A stretch of DNA of 10,554 nt, taken from Hyphomicrobiales bacterium (lineage in GTDB: Bacteria; Pseudomonadota; Alphaproteobacteria; Rhizobiales; Devosiaceae). A program made the translations under genes and the position numbers. Where the stretch lies: contig WFPQ01000277.1 of assembly GCA_015487515.1 (NCBI GenBank), positions 1-10,554 of the forward strand. Reading direction: 5' to 3'. The notes under the pieces are model-generated. The model was not told where the DNA came from and did not search any database. It saw nothing but the letters and a program-made list of their open reading frames with translations. Of the stretch, positions 1 through 6,747 are shown in pieces; position 1 is the stretch's first letter, and every line of letters starts with the position of its first letter.

Positions 1-1462
1 GGATCCTGTTTACTTCCCGGGGGTTGGCCTTGCCCTGGCTTGCCTTCATCACCTGACCCACGAACCAGCCGACAAGGGAAGGTTTTTCCCGGGCCTTTGC
101 CACCTGTTCGGGGTTGGCAGCCATGATCCCGTCGACGATTTTTTCAATGGTTCCGCTGTCGCTTACCTGCTTCATGCCCCGTTTTTCCACCAGTTCGGCC
201 GGATCGCCCCCCTCGTTCCAGACGATTTCGAACAATTCCTTGGCGATCTTGCCCGAAATTTCTCCAGCGGTTATGAGATCGACGATTTTTCCCAGTTGCC
301 GGGCGTTTAGGGGGGACGAATTGACGTCCAGCCCCTCTTTGGCCAGGCGTCCGAAAAGGTCATTTATGACCCAGTTGGCGCAAAGCTTGCCATCGCGGCC
401 CCGGGCCACTTCCTCGTAGAAATCGGCTGACTTTGGTTCTGCTGTCAGCACCGAGGCGTCATAGGCGGTAATCCCGTAATCGGCCATCAGGCGGGCCTTT
501 TTTTCGTCCGGGAGTTCGGGAAGGCCGGCCCTTATTTCCTCGATCAGCGCATCATCGAATTCCAGCGGCAGCAGGTCCGGGTCTGGAAAATACCTGTAAT
601 CATGGGCTTCTTCCTTGGAACGCATGGAACGGGTCTTGCCGGTCCTTGGGTCATAGAGACGGGTCTGCTGCTCTACCTGGCCCCCGTCTTCGATTATGTC
701 GATCTGGCGCCGGGCCTCGTATTCTATGGCCTGGGCGGCAAAGCGCAGGGAGTTGATGTTCTTGATCTCGCACCTGGTGCCGAATTCCCCTCCCGGCCTG
801 CGCACCGAAACATTGATGTCGGCCCGAAGCGAGCCCTGTTCCATGTTGCCGTCACAGGTGCCCAGGTAGCGCATTATGGTACGAAGCTTGCTGATATAGG
901 CCCGGGCCTCGTCAGAAGAGCGGATATCGGGCTTGGAAACTATCTCCATCAGTGCCACCCCGGACCGGTTGAGATCGACAAAGCTCATATTGGGGTGCTG
1001 GTCGTGAATCGACTTGCCGGCATCCTGTTCCAGGTGCAGCCTTTCTATGCCGATGATGACAGTGCCGTTCTTGCCGCCCATGTCCAGGTGCACTTCCCCC
1101 TCGCCCACTATCGGGTCCTTGAACTGGGAAATCTGGTAGCCCTGGGGCAGGTCGGGATAAAAATAATTCTTGCGGTCGAACAGGGATCGTTTGTTGATCT
1201 TTGCCTTCAGGCCGAGCCCGGTGCGAATTGCCTGGCGCACGCATTCGTCGTTTATCACCGGCAGCATGCCCGGCATGGCCGCATCCACAAAGGAAACATT
1301 GGAATTGGGCGACTGGCCGAACTCGGTCGATGCGCCGGAAAACAGCTTGCTGCGGGAAGTGACCTGGGCGTGGACCTCAAGACCTATGACCATTTCCCAG
1401 TCTCCCGTGGCCCCGGAAATGAAATAATCGGGGTTCGGGGTGCGTGTATCAATGATTGTCAT
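1..1462 (-). CDS. gatB: GatB, Asp/Glu-tRNA amidotransferase subunit B (C-terminal end cut by window)
   Basis: GatB is the tRNA-binding and kinase subunit of the GatCAB amidotransferase, which amidates mischarged Glu-tRNA(Gln) and/or Asp-tRNA(Asn) in the cytoplasm using ammonia released by GatA. The reverse-strand translation starts [17 protein letters not shown] and runs open for 487 codons to the window edge. The usual landmarks are in order: GLEVHAQ near residue 27, FPD-type [11 protein letters not shown] near 98, the GatB signature [19 protein letters not shown] in the first third, [12 protein letters not shown] in the middle, and a C-terminal YqeY-like domain. The last visible residues, [11 protein letters not shown], lie just before where family members normally stop, so only a handful of codons are missing. 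The Cys zinc ligands found in some GatB proteins are not seen (the position reads KLFSG). The ATG at 1462 lies 7 bp after the chorismate mutase stop. No strong Shine-Dalgarno is visible, so translation may depend on coupling to the upstream gene. Confidence 0.97.
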   Translation of the reverse strand, partial: MTIIDTRTPNPDYFISGATGDWEMVIGLEVHAQVTSRSKLFSGASTEFGQSPNSNVSFVDAAMPGMLPVINDECVRQAIRTGLGLKAKINKRSLFDRKNYFYPDLPQGYQISQFKDPIVGEGEVHLDMGGKNGTVIIGIERLHLEQDAGKSIHDQHPNMSFVDLNRSGVALMEIVSKPDIRSSDEARAYISKLRTIMRYLGTCDGNMEQGSLRADINVSVRRPGGEFGTRCEIKNINSLRFAAQAIEYEARRQIDIIEDGGQVEQQTRLYDPRTGKTRSMRSKEEAHDYRYFPDPDLLPLEFDDALIEEIRAGLPELPDEKKARLMADYGITAYDASVLTAEPKSADFYEEVARGRDGKLCANWVINDLFGRLAKEGLDVNSSPLNARQLGKIVDLITAGEISGKIAKELFEIVWNEGGDPAELVEKRGMKQVSDSGTIEKIVDGIMAANPEQVAKAREKPSLVGWFVGQVMKASQGKANPREVNRI

Positions 1463-1469
1463 GATGTTC

Positions 1470-1817
1470 TCAAACCTTGTCCGGGTTGGCGCGGGCAGCG
1501 ATTATGCCCTTTTCATAATTTATGTTCCATTCGATCAGGGTACGCCATATGAGTTCGGCCTGGTCCTCGTCCATGCCGTTCTTGAGCGCCCTTTTCCTGA
1601 TGGTTCTGATAACCGCCTCTATACGCTCGGGATCAAAGGCCTCGTGGGGGTCGGTCTTGATCTGGGCCATGCGCGTAACGTAGGCATGGCGCCGGGCCAG
1701 CAGTTCGATCAGGCCCTGGTCTATCCTGTCAATCTCCCGGCGTACCTCCTGCTTGTCATTGCACTGGCCGGGTGGGGTGATCCCGGCAGGAGTTTTTGGG
1801 GGAACATTCTTCTTCAT
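1470..1817 (-). CDS. Chorismate mutase, AroQ fold, PchB-like short form
   Basis: This 115-residue all-helical protein of the chorismate mutase type II (AroQ) family would convert chorismate to prephenate on the way to Phe and Tyr. The core [19 protein letters not shown] (residues 25-43) is the first long helix. Residues matching the known active-site set are Arg26, Arg42, Lys54 (AQIKTD) and Arg65 (DPERIEAV). The PERI box and LIEWNI near the C-terminus resemble the isochorismate pyruvate lyase/mutase PchB more than the E. coli P-protein domain, where Glu follows this Arg. A charged, Pro-rich N-terminal tail of about 20 residues precedes the core. I chose the ATG at 1817 because it overlaps the gatA stop in an ATGA; a GTG at 1829 would add four residues. 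It is cotranscribed with gatA and gatB. Mutase rather than lyase activity is inferred, since no salicylate or siderophore genes are nearby. Confidence 0.88.
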   Translation of the reverse strand: MKKNVPPKTPAGITPPGQCNDKQEVRREIDRIDQGLIELLARRHAYVTRMAQIKTDPHEAFDPERIEAVIRTIRKRALKNGMDEDQAELIWRTLIEWNINYEKGIIAARANPDKV

Positions 1818-3313
1818 TTCTGCCACCACTTTCCAGGAGCAAGGTCAAGGCCGGCACTGCGCTCTATCACCCGCCCCCCGGCGAACAGGGTTTCCTCGTC
1901 AAAGGGACGGCCGATCAGTTGCAGGGCCAGGGGCAGTCCCTGCCTGTCCTTGCCGGCCGGCACCGCGATGGCAGGCAGTCCGGCCATGTTTACGGTTACC
2001 GTGAATATGTCGTTCAGATACATCTTTACCGGGTCGGCCGCCATTTCAGCATCGCCAATTGCAAAGGCGGCCGAAGGGGTGGCCGGAGTGAGAATCGCAT
2101 CAACCCCGTCGGCGAATACCTGCTCGAAATCGCGCTTTATCAGGGTGCGCACCTTTTGGGCCCTCTTGTAATAGGCATCGTAATATCCGGCGGAAAGCAC
2201 GTAGGTGCCGATCATTACCCGGCGCTGCACTTCGCGCCCAAAGCCGGCGGCCCGGGTCAGTTCATACATCTCGTCTATGGATTTTCCGGCCACGCGCAGG
2301 CCATATTTGACCCCGTCATAGCGGGCGAGGTTGGACGAGGCCTCGGCCGGGGCCACGATATAATAGGCCGGCAGGGCGTACCTGGTGTGGGGAAGGGAAA
2401 TATCGCGGATCCTTGCACCCTCGTCCCTTAACCATTCAATGCCCTGCTTCCAGAGGGTTTCGATTTCCCCGGGCATGCCGTCCATCCGGTATTCCCTTGG
2501 AATGCCGATGCTCAGCCCCTTGACACCGCGCTCCACGGCGGCGGCAAAATCGGGCACCGGCACATCGGCGCTGGTGCTGTCCCTGCTGTCGAAGCCGGCC
2601 ATGGAGGTCAGCATCATGGCATTGTCTTCGACAGTCCTGGTCAGGGGGCCGGCCTGGTCGAGCGAAGAGGCAAAGGCCACTATTCCCCAGCGGGAACAGC
2701 GGCCATAGGTGGGCTTGATGCCAACTACGCCGCAAAAGGCGGCCGGCTGACGTATGGAGCCACCGGTATCAGTGGCCGTGGCCCCGGCACAAAGCATGGC
2801 CGAGACCGCAGAGGCAGAGCCCCCGGAAGAGCCGCCGGGAACAAGGGCGGGGCCGGACCCGTCATCGTCTGCGGGTCTCCAGGGATTGACCACGGGGCCG
2901 AAATAGGAGGTTTCGTTGGAAGAGCCCATGGCAAATTCGTCCATGTTCAGCTTGCCCAGCATCACCGCCCCGTCATTCCACAGATTGGCAGTGACCGTTG
3001 ATTCATATTCGGGCAGAAAACCATCAAGAATATGGCTGGCGGCCTGGGTATGAACCCCCCTGGTGGCGAACAGGTCCTTGATGCCAAGGGGCACTCCCTC
3101 AAGGGGCCCAGCCTCGCCCGCGGCAAGTCTTTCATCGCTTTTCTTTGCCTGATTCCTGGCGATTTCCTCTTCAACGCAAATATAGGCGTTAAGGGTTTCA
3201 TTACCTGTCTTTATGGCCTCCAGATAGGCTGAAGTCACCTCAAGGGAAGAAAATTGTCTGGCCCTTAACCCGTTGCGGGTTTCTTTTAGGCTGAGTCTGG
3301 TCAAATCGGTCAA
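1814..3313 (-). CDS. gatA: GatA, amidotransferase subunit A (glutaminase), TTG start
   Basis: GatA is the amidase-signature subunit that hydrolyses glutamine and channels ammonia to GatB for tRNA-dependent synthesis of Gln-tRNA or Asn-tRNA. The 499-residue product has normal family length. The Ser-cisSer-Lys triad is intact: Lys79 in GIKDLF, Ser162 in [10 protein letters not shown] and Ser186 in [12 protein letters not shown]. The 24-residue spacing between the two serines matches known GatA enzymes. The C-terminal part, [22 protein letters not shown], is also typical. The start is a TTG at 3311-3313, giving [20 protein letters not shown], which matches the expected N-terminus. No ATG or GTG fits, and an in-frame TAA lies ten codons upstream. 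There is no clear Shine-Dalgarno. The stop overlaps the chorismate mutase ATG by 4 bp, so those two genes are probably translationally coupled. It lies 151 bp downstream of gatC in the same direction. Confidence 0.97.
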   Translation of the reverse strand: MTDLTRLSLKETRNGLRARQFSSLEVTSAYLEAIKTGNETLNAYICVEEEIARNQAKKSDERLAAGEAGPLEGVPLGIKDLFATRGVHTQAASHILDGFLPEYESTVTANLWNDGAVMLGKLNMDEFAMGSSNETSYFGPVVNPWRPADDDGSGPALVPGGSSGGSASAVSAMLCAGATATDTGGSIRQPAAFCGVVGIKPTYGRCSRWGIVAFASSLDQAGPLTRTVEDNAMMLTSMAGFDSRDSTSADVPVPDFAAAVERGVKGLSIGIPREYRMDGMPGEIETLWKQGIEWLRDEGARIRDISLPHTRYALPAYYIVAPAEASSNLARYDGVKYGLRVAGKSIDEMYELTRAAGFGREVQRRVMIGTYVLSAGYYDAYYKRAQKVRTLIKRDFEQVFADGVDAILTPATPSAAFAIGDAEMAADPVKMYLNDIFTVTVNMAGLPAIAVPAGKDRQGLPLALQLIGRPFDEETLFAGGRVIERSAGLDLAPGKWWQK

Positions 3314-3464
3314 GTTGCTAATCTTTCGCTTAAAATCCTGTTATTCCCATCTTGAAAAAAGCCGGGAAATCATGATTCCGATGGCGGGGATGGGAGGTGT
3401 CACCCCTGAACAAAAGACCCCGCGAGCCGGTGCCCAGGGACCTGAAAATCAGGGGCGGCAGCAA
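3314..3464 (-). other. gatC-gatA spacer, 151 bp, no gene recognised
   Basis: This stretch separates the gatC stop from the gatA TTG, an unusually long gap inside a locus whose other junctions are overlapping or 7 bp. It holds a short perfect inverted repeat, CCTGA-AAA-TCAGG (3441-3453), with no T-run after it on either strand, so it does not look like an intrinsic terminator. An 11-codon ATG frame (MISRLFSRWE, 3341-3373) is in the gatA frame and stops ten codons before its TTG. I see no convincing promoter or RNA gene. Confidence 0.5.
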
Positions 3465-3752
3465 TCATTCCACCACTTTTGGAACCATGAAAAAATCATC
3501 CTCGCTCAAGGGGGCATTGGAAACTATCCTGTCGGCATGGCCGCCTGCATCCACCTTGTCCGGGCGCCGCCTCAGGGCCATTGGCGTGACCGAGGTCATG
3601 GGCTCCACCCCTTCCACGTCCACCTCGTTCAACTGCTCGACAAAACCGAGAATGACATTGAGTTCGTTCACGTAATTGTCCACGTCGTCCTCGTCAATTC
3701 TTATTCGGGCAAGGCTGCCGATGCGCCTTACGGTTTTACCATCCACTGCCAT
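3465..3752 (-). CDS. gatC: GatC, amidotransferase subunit C
   Basis: GatC is the small belt-like subunit that holds GatA and GatB together. The 95-residue product starts [20 protein letters not shown], with the family's N-terminal helices, a central [19 protein letters not shown] (helix plus the turn before the extended segment) and the characteristic C-terminus [17 protein letters not shown]. Length is normal. The open frame continues upstream to 3869, but the extra 39 residues (Cys-rich, no family match) fall in the divergent promoter region. The ATG at 3752 has a GGAG on the minus strand (3762-3765) 9 nt upstream, which decides the start. It is the first gene of the leftward gatCAB unit and is divergent from ruvX. 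Confidence 0.95.
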   Translation of the reverse strand: MAVDGKTVRRIGSLARIRIDEDDVDNYVNELNVILGFVEQLNEVDVEGVEPMTSVTPMALRRRPDKVDAGGHADRIVSNAPLSEDDFFMVPKVVE

Positions 3753-3798
3753 CCAACAAAACTCCACAAGGTTTAATAACTGGGTCCGAAAGGTACGG

Positions 3799-3828
3799 CA
3801 TTTATCCATTCTGCCGGAACGGGTGCAA
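3799..3828 (-). promoter_or_regulatory. Candidate sigma-70-type promoter for gatC
   Basis: On the minus strand, TTGCAC (3823-3828) and TAAATG (3799-3804) are separated by 18 bp and lie about 47 bp upstream of the gatC ATG. The match to TTGACA/TATAAT is moderate. Position in a divergent intergenic region with no other start signal for the left arm supports it. This is inference from sequence only. Confidence 0.3.
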
Positions 3829-3866
3829 AAGCAGGCACCGGGTGGGCTTTTAACAACCGGAGACAA

Positions 3867-3905
3867 CAAGTTGCAACCATTTAACTTGCAACCTTTGAGT
3901 TGCGG
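3867..3905. repeat. TTGCAACC repeats in the gatC/ruvX divergent region
   Basis: Two identical TTGCAACC octamers start at 3871 and 3886, and a partial third copy (TTGCGG) starts at 3900, giving spacings of 15 and 14 bp. An inverted repeat CAAGTT (3867-3872) / AACTTG (3883-3888) with a 10-nt loop overlaps them. The cluster lies between the two divergent genes, upstream of the candidate gatC promoter and immediately before the ruvX ribosome-binding site. It could be an operator array; no regulator is encoded nearby. Confidence 0.45.
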
Positions 3906-3927
3906 TTCGCTGTGGCAGGGGAGCAGG

Positions 3928-4464
3928 ATGCGGTTTTGGCGTGACCTTGGGCCTTTCCTCTGTTATTGGCCGGACATGCAGGATCAAACAGACAATAACT
4001 CGGCCCCCGGGGTAAAGGCAGGCTTTTCCCTTGCGTCATTACCGCAGGAAGGACGCCTGCTGGGCGTGGATCTGGGGAGCAGGACCATGGGACTGGCCAT
4101 CTCCGATTCCCTGCGCCTGACGGCAACTCCCCTCATGACCATAAGGCGCAGCAAGTTCACTGCAGATGCAAGCCAGATGATCGATGTCATCGAACAGAAC
4201 CAGGTTGGGGGAATTGTCCTGGGGCTGCCCCTTAACATGGACGGAACCGAAGGGCCAAGGGCCCAGTCCACCCGGGCCTTTGCCCGAAACTTCTCGAAAC
4301 TTTCCCCCATACCCATTGCCTTTTGGGACGAGCGACTTTCCACATCGGCAGTGACAAGAACCCTGATCGAGGCCGACATGTCCCGCAGCAGGCGGGCGCA
4401 GGTGGTGGACAAGCTGGCGGCAAGCTTCATATTGCAGGGAGCGCTGGACAATATGGGAACATGA
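3928..4464 (+). CDS. ruvX: RuvX/YqgF, putative Holliday junction resolvase
   Basis: This is an RNase H-fold protein of the RuvX/YqgF family, proposed to resolve recombination intermediates and implicated in 16S rRNA 5'-end processing. Motifs, numbered from the internal Met at 3976: [10 protein letters not shown] with Asp32 as first metal ligand, GLPLNMDG at 83-90, WDERLST at 117-123 and the final Asp145 in VVDKLAA. Two starts are possible. ATG 3928 has a purine-rich AGGGGAG just upstream and gives 178 residues. ATG 3976 lacks a ribosome-binding site but gives 162 residues, closer to alphaproteobacterial homologues, where about 20 residues precede the GLDLG motif. I report the longer form because of its ribosome-binding site; the extra 16 residues ([16 protein letters not shown]) show no conservation that I recognise. 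The gene is divergent from gatC and followed by a 260-bp gap. Confidence 0.93.
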   Translation: MRFWRDLGPFLCYWPDMQDQTDNNSAPGVKAGFSLASLPQEGRLLGVDLGSRTMGLAISDSLRLTATPLMTIRRSKFTADASQMIDVIEQNQVGGIVLGLPLNMDGTEGPRAQSTRAFARNFSKLSPIPIAFWDERLSTSAVTRTLIEADMSRSRRAQVVDKLAASFILQGALDNMGT

Positions 4465-4494
4465 GGCAGCATGGGGATCGTTGATGGGAACATG
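4453..4494. repeat. Direct repeat ATGGGAACATG across the ruvX stop
   Basis: The 11-mer ATGGGAACATG occurs at 4453-4463, overlapping the last ruvX codons, and again at 4484-4494. Between and around them is an inverted repeat, GGCAGCA (starting near 4466) and TGCTGCC (near 4499), with a loop of about 30 nt. No T-run follows, so this is a poor intrinsic terminator. It may be a small duplication at the 3' end of ruvX. Confidence 0.4.
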
Positions 4495-4601
4495 GTATTT
4501 GCTGCCATATCCGTCCATGGCATCCGTCAGTTGCAGACTCCCCGGTTGCGGATCATCGTGATTCCTGCGGATTTGCGATTCTGCCCCTGATTCCGTCCCG
4601 T

Positions 4602-4629
4602 TTGCAATTACAGGCAAGTTTCCTGTAAC
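4602..4629 (+). promoter_or_regulatory. Candidate promoter for the AEC transporter gene
   Basis: TTGCAA (4602-4607) and TGTAAC (4624-4629) are spaced 16 bp apart in the AT-richer part of the ruvX-AEC gap, about 95 bp before the transporter ATG. The -10 hexamer matches 4 of 6 consensus bases. The element is overlapped by the palindromes at 4608-4642, as expected for a repressible promoter. Inference only. Confidence 0.3.
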
Positions 4630-4665
4630 CTGGTTACTGTAATTTATCACGAAATGCCCTGTAAC
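4608..4665. promoter_or_regulatory. Nested palindromes, probable operator before AEC transporter
   Basis: Within 58 bp there are three overlapping or adjacent perfect inverted repeats: TTACAGG (4608-4614) / CCTGTAA (4622-4628) with a 7-nt spacer; GTAACC-T-GGTTAC (4625-4637); and TTAC-T-GTAA (4634-4642). CTGTAA also occurs three times in direct orientation, at 4623, 4637 and 4659. No T-run follows the hairpin, so it is not a simple terminator. The arrangement suits a dimeric repressor with several sites, of the GntR or TetR kind, acting on the transporter gene. The cognate regulator is not in the window. Confidence 0.5.
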
Positions 4666-4724
4666 TTTCCGGCGGGCTCTTTTCCCGTGTTCTTTCCCGT
4701 TCAACCGTTCCGGTCCTGACCAAG

Positions 4725-5663
4725 ATGCTGATTGCCTTTTCCTCCCTGCTGCCGGTTTTTGCGCTGATTGCCTTGGGCTTTGGTCTGCGCAAGGGGGAAA
4801 TCGTTCCAAGGGAGCAATGGCAGGGCATCGAGTATATTTCCTACTGGCTTCTGTTTCCGGCCCTCTTGATCACCACCCTGGCCCGGGCCCGGCTCTCGTT
4901 CGGGGAATTGAGTTCCTTTGCCCTGTCCCTGCTGATCACCACCCTTGCAATGAGCGCAATCGTATGGCTGTTGCGCCGGCCGCTGCAAAAAATCTGGAAC
5001 GTGCAGGGACCGGCCTTCACCACCATCTTTCAGACATCGACCCGCTGGCATGGCTTCATTGCCCTGGCCATAATCGACAAGCTTTTCGGCGCCGGCGGGC
5101 TGGCCATAATCGCCATTGCCTTTGCCGTCCTGGTCCCTCCCCTGAACGTAATAAACATTCTGGTGCTGGCAACCTATGCCTCCCGGGCAAAAACCAGCCT
5201 GCATCTGATTTTGGGCGCCATGCTGCGCAACCCCCTGTTGTGGGGCATATTTATGGGCATCTTCATCAAGCTTTCAGGAATCGAGTTGCCGGATACGATC
5301 TTTACCACCCTTGACCTCTTGGGCAGTGCGGCCCTTGGAGTATCCCTGCTTGCCCTGGGGGCCGGATTGAGCTGGAAGGCCATGAAGAAATCAGGCAAGG
5401 AAGTCATTCTGGCGGTCATCATGCGCCTGATCGTCACGCCGGCCATAGCCAGCCTGCTGGCCATTATGCTGGGGGTGGAAGGCATCCAGTTCGTGATTGT
5501 GGTTGTCGCAGCATCGGTGCCGACCGCGGTCAATGGCTACATACTGGCCCGCACCATGGGGGGCGATGCCGAACTCTATGCGGCCACCTCCACCGCCCAG
5601 GTCATAACTTCGTTCATTACCCTGCCCGTAATCACCTTTCTTGCCATGCAATACGCCCTTTGA
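4725..5663 (+). CDS. AEC-family (auxin efflux carrier type) membrane transporter
   Basis: The 312-residue, very hydrophobic protein has the layout of bacterial AEC-family permeases: roughly ten membrane segments in two five-helix halves separated by a loop. The first segment starts at residue 2 ([19 protein letters not shown]). [10 protein letters not shown], the [14 protein letters not shown] region near 105-116, [14 protein letters not shown] near 205-218 and the closing [19 protein letters not shown] are typical of the family. Characterised bacterial members carry dicarboxylates such as malate or malonate, but the substrate cannot be read from sequence here. Length is normal. The ATG at 4725 has no good Shine-Dalgarno. 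The gene stands between ruvX and pyrB with gaps of 260 and 76 bp, so it probably has its own promoter. The palindrome cluster before it suggests regulation separate from its housekeeping neighbours. Confidence 0.92.
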   Translation: MLIAFSSLLPVFALIALGFGLRKGEIVPREQWQGIEYISYWLLFPALLITTLARARLSFGELSSFALSLLITTLAMSAIVWLLRRPLQKIWNVQGPAFTTIFQTSTRWHGFIALAIIDKLFGAGGLAIIAIAFAVLVPPLNVINILVLATYASRAKTSLHLILGAMLRNPLLWGIFMGIFIKLSGIELPDTIFTTLDLLGSAALGVSLLALGAGLSWKAMKKSGKEVILAVIMRLIVTPAIASLLAIMLGVEGIQFVIVVVAASVPTAVNGYILARTMGGDAELYAATSTAQVITSFITLPVITFLAMQYAL

Positions 5664-5687
5664 AAATCCCGGGAACCAACAAACATC

Positions 5688-5716
5688 TTGGCATACCCTT
5701 TTGATTGGGTTAGATC
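5688..5716 (+). promoter_or_regulatory. Candidate promoter for pyrB-pyrC-plsY
   Basis: TTGGCA (5688-5693, five of six bases matching the -35 consensus) is followed after 17 bp by TAGATC (5711-5716), a weak -10, in the 76-bp gap before pyrB. The distance to the pyrB ATG is 23 bp, leaving a short leader. I see no attenuator hairpin with a T-run and no pyrimidine-leader ORF. Tentative. Confidence 0.3.
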
Positions 5717-5739
5717 ACCCCTGGCGGGGGCAAGGCAAG

Positions 5740-6747
5740 ATGGCACAACAATACTCGGCAGATACCGGCATGGGGAAAACAGCGGATCCGGCTTTTCATC
5801 CTTTGTTTCCCCATAAGCATCTGCTGGCAATTTCCCAATTGAATCAACATGATATCATAAATCTTCTGGACAGGGCAGAAGCCATGATTCCCATTTCGCG
5901 CCAGCCCAGAAAAATCCTGCCGACCCTGCCGGGAAAAACCCAGATCAACCTGTTCTTTGAAAATTCCACCCGGACCCAGGCCAGTTTCGAAATTGCCGGC
6001 AAGCGTCTGGGGGCGCTGGTTGTCAACATGGCCGTAAAGACCTCGTCCCTGAACAAGGGGGAAACGCTGATCGATACCGCCGCCACCCTGAACGCCATGC
6101 AGCCCGATGTCATAGTGGTGCGTCATGGGGCAGCGGGCGCGGTGGAACTGCTTTCCCAAAAGGTTGAATGTTCGGTTGTCAATGCAGGGGACGGGGCCCA
6201 CGAGCACCCGACCCAGGCCCTGCTTGATGCCCTTACGATACGCCATCACAAGGGAATGCTGGCCGGGCTGACGGTGGCCATATGCGGAGACATAGCCAAT
6301 TCCCGCGTGGCCCGTTCGAACCTTGCCCTGCTTGGCGCCCTTAATGTGAGAACCCGCATAATTGCACCCCGGACCCTGCTTCCCGCCGGAGCAGAAAACC
6401 TGTGCCATGAGGTTTTTACCGACATGGAAAAAGGGCTTGAAGGGGTTGACGTGGTGATGATGCTGCGATTGCAAAAGGAACGCGCCAGCAACCCCCTGGT
6501 CCCTTCGGAACGGGAATATTACCGGTTTTACGGACTGGACGAAAACAGGCTCAAGCTGGCCAGGCCCGATGCCATAGTCATGCATCCCGGCCCCATGAAC
6601 AGGGGGGTGGAAATTGATCCCATGGTTGCCGACAGTCCGCTTTCGGTCATAACCGACCAGGTGGAAATGGGGGTTGCGGTGCGCATGGCGGTCCTTGATG
6701 CCCTGCTGAACAAGGACCGGGGGGAAAATGAGGGTGAACGGGAATGA
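5740..6747 (+). CDS. pyrB: PyrB, aspartate carbamoyltransferase catalytic subunit
   Basis: PyrB condenses carbamoyl phosphate with aspartate to N-carbamoyl-L-aspartate, the committed step of pyrimidine synthesis. The 335-residue product carries the full active-site set: [13 protein letters not shown] at 72-84 (the carbamoyl phosphate loop STRT at 76-79), Lys106 in [15 protein letters not shown] at 156-163, the R-x-Q pair near 243-245 (MLRLQKER) and [11 protein letters not shown] at 281-291. The open frame extends upstream to 5641, into the end of the transporter gene. I chose ATG 5740 because AGG lies 6 nt upstream and family N-termini begin shortly before the HLLAISQL motif; ATG 5770 is possible but has a poorer ribosome site. 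About 25 poorly conserved residues precede the fold. No pyrI is present. The stop overlaps the pyrC ATG by 4 bp, fitting an equimolar PyrB-PyrC' complex. Confidence 0.96.
   Translation: MAQQYSADTGMGKTADPAFHPLFPHKHLLAISQLNQHDIINLLDRAEAMIPISRQPRKILPTLPGKTQINLFFENSTRTQASFEIAGKRLGALVVNMAVKTSSLNKGETLIDTAATLNAMQPDVIVVRHGAAGAVELLSQKVECSVVNAGDGAHEHPTQALLDALTIRHHKGMLAGLTVAICGDIANSRVARSNLALLGALNVRTRIIAPRTLLPAGAENLCHEVFTDMEKGLEGVDVVMMLRLQKERASNPLVPSEREYYRFYGLDENRLKLARPDAIVMHPGPMNRGVEIDPMVADSPLSVITDQVEMGVAVRMAVLDALLNKDRGENEGERE

Noticed and set aside
1..6. GGATCC at the window start as a cloning junction
   Set aside because: GatB coding sequence runs normally to the edge and GGATCC occurs several more times inside the window, so it says nothing about function.
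602..1552. 316-residue plus-strand ORF
   Set aside because: It lies antisense over gatB, which has a complete family match; the ORF shows no recognisable domain and looks like a GC-rich mirror frame.
1440..2431. Plus-strand ORFs of 243 and 211 residues
   Set aside because: They are antisense to gatB, the chorismate mutase gene and gatA, with no family features.
3441..3453. CCTGA-AAA-TCAGG as an intrinsic terminator
   Set aside because: The stem is only 5 bp and no T-run follows on either strand.
3753..3869. N-terminal extension of GatC to 3869
   Set aside because: The extension has no family match, and the ATG at 3752 has a GGAG at proper spacing.
4701..5204. 167-residue minus-strand ORF rich in Gly, Gln and Lys
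   Set aside because: It is a shadow of the transporter's hydrophobic codons on the opposite strand, not a real repetitive protein.
5710..6585. 291-residue minus-strand ORF
   Set aside because: It is entirely antisense to pyrB, which has a complete active site; the antisense translation is Gly/His/Gln-rich without a fold I recognise.
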